From Panorpa germanica (lineage: Eukaryota; Arthropoda; Insecta; Mecoptera; Panorpidae): a DNA stretch of 64,000 nucleotides. Positions 11,301 through 26,000 of this stretch are shown here, piece after piece; the stretch's first letter is position 1; each line of letters starts with the position of its first letter. The stretch spans positions 14,828,759 to 14,892,758 of the forward strand of contig OY783204.1 of the NCBI GenBank assembly GCA_963678705.1, read 5' to 3'. Below the pieces are notes generated by a model. That model saw only the letters and a program-made list of their open reading frames with translations, ran no database searches and was not told where the DNA came from. A program made the position numbers and the translations under genes.

Positions 11301-14300
11301 TTTTAAAAAAATCGCTGTTACTTGTGAAATCTTATAGCTACAAAAAAACAATGTACTATACATGTTCGAATACCGCCTTCTTACATAGATTTAGGCCTGT
11401 AGTTCACATTGCTATTGAAGCGTACTCGAGTTATGAGCAAAAATCCAAAAAAAATTTGATGAAAATCCCATAACTCTTATATCTTATAGCTACAAAAAAA
11501 CAATGTACTAGACATGTGCGAATACCGCCTCCTTACATAGATTTAGGCCTATAGTTCACATTGCTATTAAAGCGTTTTCGAGTTATGAGCAAAATTCCAA
11601 AAAAAATTTGATGAAAATCCCATAACTCTTACAGTTTTTATCACAGAAAGTTGAAATAGTGCTAAAACGACGAAATGAGAAAAAATATTGCGATTTACGC
11701 TATTTTGAACATTCTCCATATAAAATTGACTGAGAATCAGAAAATATTTAAAAAAAAATCGCTGTTACTTGTGAAATCTTATAGCTACAAACAAACAATG
11801 TACTAGACATGTACGAATACCGCCTCCTTACATAGATTTAGGCCTATAGTTCACATTGCTATTGAAGCGTATTCGAGTTATGAGCAAAAATCCAAAAAAA
11901 ATTTGATGAAAATCCCATAACTCTTACAGTTTTTATCACAGAAAGTTGAAATAGTGCTAAAACGATGAATTGAAAAAAAATAATGCGATTTACGCTATTT
12001 TGAACATTCTCCATATAAAATTGACTGAGAATCAGAAAATATTTTTAAAAAAATCGCTGTTACTTGTGAAATCTTATACCTACAAAAAAACAATGTACTA
12101 GACATGTACGAATACCGCCTCCTTACATAGATTTAGGCCTATAGTTCACATTGTTATTGAAGCGTATTCGAGTTATGAGCAAAAATCCAAAAAAAATTTG
12201 ATGAAAATCCCATAACTCTTATATCTTATAGCTACAAAAAAACAATGTACTAGACATGTGCGAATACCGCCTCCTTACATAGATTTAGGCCTATAGTTCA
12301 CATTGCTATTGAAGCGTATTCGAGTTATGAGCAAAATTCCAAAAAAAATTTGATGAAAATCCCATAACTCTTACAGTTTTTATCACAGAAAGTTGAAATA
12401 GTGCTAAAACTACGAATTGAGAAAAAATATTGCGATTTACGCTATTTTGAACATTCTCCATATAAAATTGACTGAGAATCAGAAAATATTTAAAAAAAAA
12501 ACGCTGTTACTTGTGAAATCTTATAGCTACAAACAAACTATGTACTAGACATGTACGAATACCGCCTCCTTACATAAATTTAGGCCTATAGTTCACTATT
12601 GCTATTGAAGCGTATTCGAGTTATGAGCAAAAATCCAAAAAAAATTTGATGAAAATCCCATAACTCTTATAGTTTTTATCACAGAAAGTTGAAATAGTGC
12701 TAAAACGACGAATTGAGAAAAGAAAATGCGATTTGTGCTATTTTGAACATTCTCCATATAAAATTGACTGAGAATCAGAAAATATTTTTAAAAAAATCGC
12801 TGTTACTTGTGAAATCTTATAGCTACTAAAAAACAATGTACTAGACATGTGCGAATACCGCCTCCTTACATAGATTTAGGCCTATAGTTCACATTGCTAT
12901 TGAAGCGTATTCGAGTTATGAGCAAAATTCCAAAAAAAATTTGATGAAAATCCCATAACTCTTACAGTTTTTATTACAGAAAGTTGAAATAGTGCTAAAA
13001 CGACGAATTGAGAAAAAATATTGCGATTTACGCTATTTTGAACATTCTCCATATAAAATTGACTGAGAATCAGAAAATATTTAAAAAAAAATCGCTGTTT
13101 CTTGTGAAATCTTATAGCTACAAAAAAACAATGTACTAGACATGTACGAATACCGCCTCCTTACATAGATTTAGGCCTATAGTTCACATTGCTATTGAAG
13201 CGTATTCGAGTTATGAGCAAAAATCCAAAAAAAATTTGATGAAAATCCCATAACTCTTACAGTTTTTATCACAGAAAGTTGAAATAGTGCTAAAACGACG
13301 AATTGAGAAAAAATAATGCGATTTACGCTATTTTGAACGTTCTCCATATAAAATTGACTGAGAATCAGAAAATATTTTTAAAAAAATCGCTGTTACTTGT
13401 GAAATCTTATAGCTACAAAAAAACAATGTACTAGACATGTGCGAATACCGCCTCCTTACATAGATTTAGGCCTATAGTTCACATTGCTATTGAAGCGTAT
13501 TCGAGTTATGAGCAAAAATCCAAAAAAAATTTGATGAAAATCCCATAACTCTTACAGTTTTTATCACAGAAAGTTGAAATAGTGCTAAAACGACGAATTG
13601 AGAAAAAATAATGCGATTTACGCTATTTTGAACATTCTCCATATAAAATTGACTGAGAATCAGAAAATATTTTTAAAAAAATCGCTGTTACTTGTGAAAT
13701 CTTATAGCTACAAAAAAACAATGTACTAGACATGTGCGAATACCGCTTCCTTACATAGATTTAGGCCTATAGTTCACATTGCTGTTGAAGCGTATTCGAG
13801 TTATGAGCAAAAATCCAAAAAAAAATTGATGAAAATCCCATAACTCTTACAGTTTTTATCACAGAAAGTTGAAATAGTGCTAAAACAACGAATTGAGACA
13901 AAATAATGCGATTTACGCTATTTTAAACATTCTCCATATAAAATTGACTGAGAATCAGAAAATATTTTTAAAAAAATCGCTGTTACTTGTGAAATCTTAT
14001 AGCTACGAAAAAACAATGTACTAGACATGTGCGAATACCGCCCCCTTACATAGATTTAGGCCTATAGTTCACATTGCTATTGAAGCGTATTCGAGTTATG
14101 AGCAAAAATCCAAAAAAAATTTGATGAAAATCCCATAACTCTTACAGTTTTTATCACAGAAAGTTGAAATAGTGCTAAAACGACGAATTGAGAAAAAATA
14201 ATGCGATTTACGCTATTTTGAACATTCTCCATATAAAATTGACTGAGAATCAGAAAATATTTTTAAAAAAATCGCTGTTACTTGTGAAATCTTATAGTTA

Positions 14301-15917
14301 CAAAAAAACAATGTACTAGACATGTGCGAATACCGCCTCCTTACATAGATTTAGGCCTATAGTTCACATTGCTATTGAAACGTATTCGAGTTATGAGCAA
14401 AAATTAAAAAAAAAATTGATGAAAATCCCATAACTCTTACAGTTTTTATCACAGAAAGTTGAAATAGTGCTAAAACGACGAATTAAGAAAAAATAATGCG
14501 ATTTACGCTATTTTGAACATTCTACATTGAAAATTGACTGAGAATCAGAAAATATTTTTAAAAAAAATCGCTGTTACTTGTGAAATCTTATAGCTACAAA
14601 AAAACAATGTACTAGACATATGCGAATACCGCCTTCTTACATAGATTTAGGCCTATAGTTCACATTGCTATTGAAGCGTATTTGAGTTATGAGCAAAAAT
14701 CCAAAAAAAATTTGATGAAAATCCCATAACTCTTACAGTTTTTATCACAGAAAGTTGAAATAGTGCTGAAACGACGAATTGAGAAAAAATAATGCGATTT
14801 ACGCTATTTTGAACATTCTCCATATAAAATTGACTGAGAATCAGAAAATATTTTTAAAAAAATCGCTGTTACTTGTGAAATCTTATAGCTACAAAAAAAC
14901 AATGTACTAGACATGTGCGAATACCGCCTTCTTACATAGATTTAGGCCTATAGTTCACATTGCTATTGAAGCGTATTCGAGTTATGAGCAAAAATCCAAA
15001 AAAAATTTGATGAAAATCCCATAACTCTTACAGTTTTTATCACAGAAAGTTGAAATAGTGCTAAAACGATGAATTGAGAAAAAATAATGCGATTTACGCT
15101 ATTTTGAACATTCTCCATATAAAATTGACTGAGAATCAGAAAATATTTTTAAAAAAATCGCTGTTACTTGTGAAATCTTATAGCTACAAAAAAACAATGT
15201 ACTAGACATGTACGAATACCGCCTCCTTACATAGATTTAGACCTATAGTTCACATTGCTATTGAAGCGTATTCGAGTTATGAGCAAAAATCCAAAAAAAA
15301 TTTGATGAAAATCCCATAACTCTTACAGTTTTCATCACAGAAAGTTGAAATAGTGCTAAAGCGACGAATTGAGAAAAAATAATGCGATTTACGCTATTTT
15401 GAACATTCTCCATATAAAATTGACTGAGAATCAGAAAATATTTTTAAAAAAATCGCTGTTACTTGTGAAATCTTATAGCTACAAAAAAACAATGTTCTAG
15501 ACATGTGCGAATACCGCCTTCTTACATATATTTAGGCCTATAGTTCACATTGCTATTGAAGCGTATTCGAGTTATGAGCAAAAATCCAAAAAAAATTTGA
15601 TGAAAATCCCATAACTCTTACAGTTTTTATCACAGAAAGTTGAAATAGTGCTAAAACGACGAATTGAGAAAAAATAATGCGATTTACGCTATTTTGAACA
15701 TTCTCCATATAAAATTGACTGAGAATCAGAAAATATTTTTAAAAAAATCGCTGTTACTTGTGAAATCTTATACCTACAAAAAAACAATGTACTAGACATG
15801 TACGAATACCGCCTCCTTACATAGATTTAGGCCTATAGTTCACATTGTTATTGAAGCGTATTCGAGTTATGAGCAAAAATCCAAAAAAAAATTGATGAAA
15901 ATCCCATAACTCTTATA
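8370..15917 (+). repeat. Higher-order repeat, cycle 1 (about 7,548 bp)
   Basis: The cycle is defined by a truncated 152-bp monomer (junction TCTTATATCTTATAG at about 8370) followed by a monomer with the private variant GAATTAGTGC (8541). Further truncated junctions lie at about 9112, 9855, 11481 and 12223. Monomer-specific variants recur in the same order in later cycles: GAACGTTCTCC (about 13337), GAGACAAAATAA (about 13895) and TTCTACATTGAAAA (about 14520). Confidence 0.85.
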
Positions 15918-18900
15918 TCTTATAGCTACAAAAAAACAATGTACTAGACATGTGCGAATACCGCCTCCTTACATAGATTTAGGCCTATAGTTCACATTGC
16001 TATTGAAGCGTATTCGAGTTATGAGCAAAATTCCAAAAAAAATTTGATGAAAATCCCATAACTCTTACAGTTTTTATCACAGAAAGTTGAATTAGTGCTA
16101 AAACTACGAATTGAGAAAAAATATTGCGATTTACGCTATTTTGAACATTCTCCATATAAAATTGACTGAGAATCAGAAAATATTTAAAAAAAAAACGCTG
16201 TTACTTGTGAAATCTTATAGCTAAAAACAAACTATGTACTAGACATGTACGAATACCGCCTCCTTACATAAATTTAGGCCTATAGTTCACTATTGCTATT
16301 GAAGCGTATTCGAGTTATGAGCAAAAATCCAAAAAAAATTTGATGAAAATTCTATAACTCTTATAGTTTTTATCACAGAAAGTTGAAATAGTGCTAAAAC
16401 GACGAATTGAGAAAAGAAAATGCGATTTGTGCTATTTTGAACATTCTCAATATAAAATTGACTGAGAATCAGAAAATATTTTTAAAAAAATCGCTGTTAC
16501 TTGTGAAATCTTATACCTACAAAAAAACAATGTACTAGACATGTACGAGTATCGCCTCCTTACATAGATTTAGGCCTATAGTTCACATTGTTATTGAAGC
16601 GTATTCGAGTTATGAGCAAAAATCCAAAAAAAATTTGATGAAAATCCCATAACTCTTATATCTTATAGCTACAAAAAAACAATGTACTAGACATGTGCGA
16701 ATACCGCCTCCTTACATAGATTTAGGCCTATAGTTCACATTGCTATTGAAGCGTATTCGAGTTATGAGCAAAAATCCAAAAAAAATTTGATGAAAATCCC
16801 ATAACTCTTACAGTTTTTATCACAGAAAGTTGAAATAGTGCTAAAACGACGAATTGAGAAAAAATAATGCGATTTACGCTATTTTGAACATTCTCCATAT
16901 AAAATTGACTGAGAATCAGAAAATATTTTTAAAAAAATCGCTGTTACTTGTGAAATCTTATAGCTACAAAAAAACAATGTACTAGACATGTGCGAATACC
17001 GCCTCCTTACATAGATTTAGGCCTATAGTTCACATTGCTATTGAAGCGTATTCGAGTTATGAGCAAAAATCCAAAAAAAATTTGATGAATATCCCATAAC
17101 TCTTACAGTTTTTATCACAGAAAGTTGAAATAGTGCTAAAACGACGAATTGAGAAAAAATAATGCGATTTACGCTATTTTGAACATTCTCCATATAAAAT
17201 TGACTGAGAATCAGAAAATATTTTTAAAAAAATCGCTGTTACTTGTGAAATCTTATAGCTACAAAAAAACAATGTACTAGACATGTGCGAATACCGCCTC
17301 CTTACATAGATTTAGGCCTATAGTTCACATTGCTATTGAAGCGTATTCGAGTTATGAGCAAAAATCCAAAAAAAATTTGATGAAAATCCCATAACTCTTA
17401 CAGTTTTTATTACAGAAAGTTGAAATAGTGCTAAAACGACGAATTGAGAAAAAATAATGCGATTTACGCTATTTTGAACATTCTCCATATAAAATTGACT
17501 GAGAATCAGAAAATATTTTTAAAAAAATCGCTGTTACATGTGAAATCTTATAGCTACAAAAAAACAATGTACTAGACATGTGCGAATACCGCCTCCTTAC
17601 ATAGATTTAGGCCTATAGTTCACATTCCTATTGAAGCGTATTCGAGTTATGAGCAAAATTCCAAAAAAAATTTGATGAAAATCCCATAACTCTTACAGTT
17701 TTTATCACAGAAAGTTGAAATAGTGCTAAAACGACGAATTGAGAAAAAATAATGCGATTTACGCTATTTTGAACATTCTCCATATAAAATTGACTGAGAA
17801 TCAGAAAATATTTTTAAAAAAATCGCTGTTACTTGTGAAATCTTATAGCTACAAAAAAACAATGTACTATACATGTTCGAATACCGCCTTCTTACATAGA
17901 TTTAGGCCTGTAGTTCACATTGCTATTGAAGCGTACTCGAGTTATGAGCAAAAATCCAAAAAAAATTTGATGAAAATCCCATAACTCTTACAGTTTTTAT
18001 CACAGAAAGTTGAAATAGTGCTAAAACGATGAATTGAGAAAAAATAATGCGATTTACGCTATTTTGAACATTCTCCATATAAAATTGACTGAGAATCAGA
18101 AAATATTTTTAAAAAAATCGCTGTTACTTGTGAAATCTTATACCTACAAAAAAACAATGTACTAGACATGTACGAGTACCGCCTCCTTACATAGATTTAG
18201 GCCTATAGTTCACATTGTTATTGAAGCGTATTCGAGTTATGAGCAAAAATCCAAAAAAAATTTGATGAAAATCCCATAACTCTTATATCTTATAGCTACA
18301 AAAAAACAATGTACTAGACATGTGCGAATACCGCCTCCTTACATAGATTTAGGCCTATAGTTCACATTGCTATTGAAGCGTATTCGAGTTATGAGCAAAA
18401 TTCCAAAAAAAATTTGATGAAAATCCCATAACTCTTACAGTTTTTATCACAGAAAGTTGAAATAGTGCTAAAACGACGAAATGAGAAAAAATATTGCGAT
18501 TTACGCTATTTTGAACATTCTCCATATAAAATTGACTGAGAATCAGTAAATATTTAAAAAAAAATCGCTGTTACTTGTGAAATCTTATAGCTACAAACAA
18601 ACAATGTACTAGACATGTACGAATACCGCCTCCTTACATAGATTTAGGCCTATAGTTCACATTGCTATTGAAGCGTATTCGAGTTATGAGCAAAAATCCA
18701 AAAAAAATTTGATGAAAATCCCATAACTCTTATAGTTTTTATCACAGAAAGTTGAAATAGTGCTAAAACGACGAATTGAGAAAAGAAAATGCGATTTATG
18801 CTATTTTGAACATTCTCCATATAAAATTGACTGAGAATCAGAAAATATTTTTAAAAAAATCGCTGTTACATGTGAAATCTTATAGCTACAAAAAAACAAT

Positions 18901-21900
18901 GTACTAGACATGTGCGAATACCGCCTCCTTACATAGATTTAGGCCTATAGTTCACATTGCAATTGAAGCGTATTCGAGTTATGAGCAAAATTCCAAAAAA
19001 AATTTGATGAAAATCCCATAACTCTTACAGTTTTTATCACAGAAAGTTGAAATAGTGCTAAAACGACGAATTGAGAAAAAATAATGCGATTTACGCTATT
19101 TTGAACATTCTCCATATAAAATTGACTGAGAATCAGAAAATATTTTTAAAAAAATCGCTGTTACTTGTGAAATCTTATAGCTACAAAAAAACAATGTACT
19201 ATACATGTTCGAATACCGCCTTCTTACATAGATTTAGGCCTATAGTTCACATTGCTATTGAAGCGTACTCGAGTTATGAGCAAAAATCAAAAAAAAATTT
19301 GATGAAAATCCCATAACTCTTACAGTTTTTATCACAGAAAGTTGAAATAGTGCTAAAACGATGAATTGAAAAAAAATAATGCGATTTACGCTATTTTGAA
19401 CATTCTCCATATAAAATTGACTGAGAATCAGAAAATATTTTTAAAAAAATCGCTGTTACTTGTGAAATCTTATACCTACAAAAAAACAATGTACTAGACA
19501 TGTACGAATACCGCCTCCTTACATAGATTTAGGCCTATAGTTCACATTGTTGTTGAAGCGTATTCGAGTTATGAGCAAAAATCCAAAAAAAATTTGATGA
19601 AAATCCCATAACTCTTATATCTTATAGCTACAAAAAAACAATGTACTAGACATGTGCGAATACCGCCTCCTTACATAGATTTAGGCCTATAGTTCACATT
19701 GCTATTGAAGCGTATTCGAGTTATGAGCAAAATTCCAAAAAAAATTTGATGAAAATCCCATAACTCTTACAGTTTTTATCACAGAAAGTTGAAATAGTGC
19801 TAAAACTACGAATTGAGAAAAAATATTGCGATTTACGCTATTTTGAACATTCTCCATATAAAATTGACTGAGAATCAGAAAATATTTAAAAAAAAAAACG
19901 CTGTTACTTGTGAAATCTTATAGCTACAAACAAACTATGTACTAGACATGTACGAATACCGCCTCCTTACATAAATTTAGGCCTATAGTTCACTATTGCT
20001 ATTGAAGCGTATTCGAGTTATAAGCAAAAATCCAAAAAAAATTTGATGAAAATCCCATAATTCTTATAGTTTTTATCACAGAAAGTTGAAATAGTGCTAA
20101 AACGACGAATTGAGAAAAGAAAATGCGATTTGTGCTATTTTGAACATTCTCCATATAAAATTGACTGAGAATCAGAAAATATTTTTAAAAAAATCGCTGT
20201 TACTTGTAAAATCTTATAGCTACAAAAAAACAATGTACTAGACATGTGCGAATACCGCCTCCTTACATAGATTTAGGCCTATAGTTCACATTGCTATTGA
20301 AGCGTATTCGAGTTATGAGCAAAATTCCAAAAAAAAATTGATGAAAATCCCATAACTCTTACAGTTTTTATTACAGAAAGTTGAAATAGTGCTAAAACGA
20401 CGAATTGAGAAAAAATATTGCGATTTACGCTATTTTGAACATTCTCCATATAAAATTGACTGAGAATCAGAAAATATTTTTAAAAAAATCGCTGTTACTT
20501 GTGAAATCTTATAGCTACAAAAAAACAATGTACTAGACATGTACGAATACCGCCTCCTTACATAGATTTAGGCCTATAGTTCACATTGCTATTGAAGCGT
20601 ATTCGAGTTATGAGCAAAAATCCAAAAAAAATTTGATGAAAATCCCATAACTCTTACAGTTTTTATCACAGAAAGTTGAAATAGTGCTAAAACGACGAAT
20701 TGAGAAAAAATAATGCGATTTACGCTATTTTGAACGTTCTCCATATAAAATTGACTGAGAATCTGAAAATATTTTTAAAAAAATCGCTGTTACTTGTGAA
20801 ATCTTATAGCTACAAAAAAACAATGTACTAGACATGTGCGAATACTGCCTCCTTACATAGATTTAGGCCTATAGTTCACATTGCTATTGAAGCGTATTCG
20901 AGTTATGAGCAAAAATCCAAAAAAAATTTGATGAAAATCCCATAACTCTTACAGTTTTTATCACAGAAAGTTGAAATAGTGCTAAAACGACGAATTGAGA
21001 AAAAATAATGCGATTTACGCTATTTTGAACATTCTCCATATAAAATTGACTGAGAATCAGAAAATATTTTAAAAAAAATCGCTGTTACTTGTGAAATCTT
21101 ATAGCTACAAAAAAACAATGTACTAGACATGTGCGAATACTGCTTCCTTACATAGATTTAGGCCTATAGTTCACATTGCTGTTGAAGCGTATTCGAGTTA
21201 TGAGCAAAAATCCAAAAAAAATTTGATGAAAATCCCATAACTCTTACAGTTTTTATCACAGAAAGTTGAAATAGTGCTAAAACAACGAATTGAGACAAAA
21301 TAATGCGATTTACGCTATTTTAAACATTCTCCATATAAAATTGACTGAGAATCAGAAAATATTTTTAAAAAAATCGCTGTTACTTGTGAAATCTTATAGC
21401 TACGAAAAAACAATGTACTAGACATGTGCGAATACCGCCCCCTTACATAGATTTAGGCCTATAGTTCACATTGCTATTGAAGCGTATTCGAGTTATGAGC
21501 AAAAATCCAAAAAAAATTTGATGAAAATCCCATAACTCTTACAGTTTTTATCACAGAAAGTTGAAATAGTGCTAAAACGACGAATTAAGAAAAAATAATG
21601 CGATTTACGCTATTTTGAACATTCTACATTGAAAATTGACTGAGAATCAGAAAATATTTTAAAAAAAAATCGCTGTTACTTGTGAAATCTTATAGCTACA
21701 AAAAAACAATGTACTAGACATGTGCGAATACCGCCTTCTTACATAGATTTAGGCCTATAGTTCACATTGCTATTGAAGCGTATTGGAGTTATGAGCAAAA
21801 ATCCAAAAAAAATTTGATAAAAATCCCATAACTCTTACAGTTTTTATCACAGAAAGTTGAAATAGTGCTGAAACGACGAATTGAGAAAAAATAATGCGAT

Positions 21901-23019
21901 TTACGCTATTTTGAACATTCTCCATATAAAATTGACCGAGAATCAGAAAATATTTTTAAAAAAATCGCTGTTACTTGTGAAATCTTATAGCTACAAAAAA
22001 ACAATGTACTAGACATGTGCGAATACCGCCTTCTTACATAGATTTAGGCCTATAGTTCACATTGCTATTGAAGCGTATTCGAGTTATGAGCAAAAATCCA
22101 AAAAAAATTTGATGAAAATCCCATAACTCTTACAGTTTTTATCACAGAAAGTTGAAATAGTGCTAAAACGATGAATTGAGAAAAAATAATGCGATTTACG
22201 CTATTTTGAACATTCTCCATATAAAATTGACTGAGAATCAGAAAATATTTTAAAAAAAATCGCTGTTACTTGTGAAATCTTATAGCTACAAAAAAACAAT
22301 GTACTAGATATGTACGAATACCGCCTTCTTACATAGATTTAGACCTATAGTTCACATTGCTATTGAAGCGTATTCGAGTTATGAGCAAAAATCCAAAAAA
22401 AATTTGATGAAAATCCCATAACTCTTACAGTTTTCATCACAGAAAGTTGAAATAGTGCTAAAACGACGAATTGAGAAAAAATAATGCGATTTACGCTATT
22501 TTGAACATTCTCCATATAAAATTGACTGAGAATCAGAAAATATTTTTAAAAAAATCGCTGTTACTTGTGAAATCTTATAGCTACAAAAAAACAATGTACT
22601 AGACATGTGCGAATACCGCCTTCTTACATAGATTTAGGCCTATAGTTCACATTGCTATTGAAGCGTATTCGAGTTATGAGCAAAAATCCAAAAAAAATTT
22701 GATGAAAATCCCATAACTCTTACAGTTTTTATCACAGAAAGTTGAAATAGTGCTAAAACGACGAATTGAGAAAAAATAATGCGATTTACGCTATTTTGAA
22801 CATTCTCCATATAAAATTGACTGAGAATCAGAAAATATTTTTAAAAAAATCGCTGTTACTTGTGAAATCTTATACCTACAAAAAAACAATGTAGTAGACA
22901 TGTACGAATACCGCCTCCTTACATAGATTTAGGGCTATAGTTCACATTGTTATTAAAGCGTATTCGAGTTATGAGCAAAAATCCAAAAAAAATTTGATGA
23001 AAATCCCATAACTCTTATA
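15918..23019 (+). repeat. Higher-order repeat, cycle 2 (about 7,102 bp)
   Basis: This starts again with the 152-bp truncated monomer and the GAATTAGTGC variant (16089). Truncated junctions lie at about 15918, 16661, 18291 and 19620. GAACGTTCTCC recurs at about 20734, GAGACAAAATAA near 21290 and TTCTACATTGAAAA near 21623. It is 446 bp shorter than cycle 1, equal to one full plus one truncated monomer. Confidence 0.85.
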
Positions 23020-26000
23020 TCTTATAGCTACAAAAAAACAATGTACTAGACATGTGCGAATACCGCCTCCTTACATAGATTTAGGCCTATAGTTCACATT
23101 GCTATTGAAGCGTATTCGAAATATGAGCAAAATTCCAAAAAAAATTTGATGAAAATCCCATAACTCTTACAGTTTTTATCACAGAAAGTTGAATTAATGC
23201 TAAAACTACGAATTGAGAAAAAATATTGCGATTTACGCTATTTTGAACATTCTCCATATAAAATTGACTGAGAATCAGAAAATATTTAAAAAAAAAACGC
23301 TGTTACTTGTGAAATCTTATAGCTACAAACAAACTATGTACTAGACATGTACGAATACCGCCTCCTTACATAAATTTAGGCCTATAGTTCACTATTGCTA
23401 TTGAAGCGTATTCGAGTTATGAGCAAAAATCCAAAAAAAATTTGATGAAAATCTCATAACTCTTATAGTTTTTATCACAGAAAGTTGAAATAGTGCTAAA
23501 ACGACGAATTGAGAAAAGAAAATGCGATTTGTGCTATTTTGAACATTCTCCATATAAAATTGACTGAGAATCAGAAAATATTTTTAAAAAAAATCGCTGT
23601 TACTTGTGAAATCTTATACCTACAAAAAAACAATGTACTAGACATGTACGAGTACCGCCTCCTTACATAGATTTAGGCCTATAGTTCACATTGTTATTGA
23701 AGCGTAGTCGAGTTATGAGCAAAAATCCAAAAAAAATTTGATGAAAATCCCATAACTCTTATATCTTATAGCTACAAAAAAACAATGTACTAGACATGTG
23801 CGAATACCGCCTCCTTACATAGATTTAGGCCTATAGTTCACATTGCTATTGAAGCGTATTCGAGTTATGAGCAAAATTCCAAAAAAATTTGATGAAAATC
23901 CCATAACTCTTACAGTTTTTATCACAGAAAGTTGAAATAGTGCTAAAACGACGAATTGAGAAAAAATATTGCGATTTACGCTATTTTGAACATTCTCCAT
24001 ATAAAATTGACTGAGAATCAGAAAATATTTAAAAAAAAATCGCTGTTACTTGTGAAATCTTATAGCTACAAACAAACAATGTACTAGACATGTACGAATA
24101 CCGCCTCCTTACATAGATTTAGGCCTATAGTTCACATTGCTATTGAAGCGTATTCGAGTTATGACCAAAAATCCAAAAAAAATTTGATGAAAATCCCATA
24201 ACTCTTATAGTTTTTATCACAGAAAGTTGAAGTAGTGCTAAAACGACGAATTGAGAAAAGAAAAGGCGATTTATGCTATTTTGAACATTCTCCATATAAA
24301 ATTGACTGAGAATCAGAAAATATTTTTAAAAAAATCGCTGTTACATGTGAAAACTTATAGCTACAAAAAAACAATGTACTAGACATGTGCGAATACCGCC
24401 TCCTTACATAGATTTAGGCCTATAGTTCACATTGCTATTGAAGCGTATTCGAGTTATGAGCAAAATTCCAACAAAAATTTGATGAAAATCCCATAACTCT
24501 TACAGTTTTTATCACAGAAAGTTGAAATAGTGCTAAAACGACGAATTGAGAAAAAATAATGCGATTTACGCTATTTTGAACATTCTCCATATAAAATTGA
24601 CTGAGAATCAGAAAATATTTTTAAAAAAATCGCTGTTACTTGTGAAATCTTATAGCTCCAAAAAAACAATGTACTATACATGTTCGAATACCGCCTTCTT
24701 ACATAGATTTAGGCCTATAGTTCACATTGCTATTGAAGCGTACTCGAGTTATGAGCAAAAATCAAAAAAAAATTTGATGAAAATCCCATAACTCTTACAG
24801 TTTTTATCACAGAAAGTTGAAATAGTGCTAAAACGATGAATTGAAAAAAAATAATGCGATTTACGCTATTTTGAACATTCTCCATATAAAATTGACTGAG
24901 AATCAGAAAATATTTTTAAAAAAATCGCTGTTACTTGTGAAATCTTATACCTACAAAAAAAACAATGTACTAGACATGTACGAATACCGCCTCCTTACAT
25001 AGATTTAGGCCTATAGTTCACATTGTTATTGAAGCGTATTCGAGTTATGAGCAAAAATCCAAAAAAAATTTGATGAAAATCCAATAACTCTTATATCTTA
25101 TAGCTACAAAAAAACAATGTACTAGACATGTGCGAATACCGCCTCCTTACATAGACTTAGGCCTATAGTTCACATTGCTATTGAAGCGTATTCGAGTTAT
25201 GAGCAAAATTCCAAAAAAAATTTGATGAAAATCCCATAACTCTTACAGTTTTTATCACAGAAAGTTAAAATAGTGCTAAAACTACGAATTGAGAAAAAAT
25301 ATTGCGATTTACGCTATTTTGAACATTCTCCATATAAAATTGACTGAGAATCAGAAAATATTAAAAAAAAAAACGCTGTTACTTGTGAAATCTTATAGCT
25401 ACAAACAAACTATGTACTAGACATGTACGAATACCGCCTCCTTACATAAATTTAGGCCTATAGTTCACTATTGCTATTGAAGCGTATTCGAGTTATATGC
25501 AAAAATCGAAAAAAAATTTGATGAAAATCCCATAACTCTTATAGTTTTTATCACAGAAAGTTGAAATAGTGCTAAAACGACGAATTGAGAAAAGAAAATG
25601 CGATTTGTGCTATTTTGAACATTCTCCATATAAAATTGACTGAGAATCAGAAAATATTTTTAAAAAAATCGCTGTTACTTGTGAAATCTTATAGCTACAA
25701 AAAAACAATGTACTAGACATGTACGAATACCGCCTCCTTACATAGATTTAGGCCTATAGTTCACATTGCTATTGAAGCGTATTCGAGTTATGAGCAAAAA
25801 TCCAAAAAAAATTTGATGAAAATCCCATAACTCTTACAGTTTTTATCACAGAAAGTTGAAATAGTGCTAAAACGACGAATTGAGAAAAAATAATGCGATT
25901 TACGCTATTTTGAACATTCTCCATATAAAATTGACTGAGAATCAGAAAATATTTTTAAAAAAATCGCTGTTACTTGTGAAATCTTATAGTTACAAAAAAA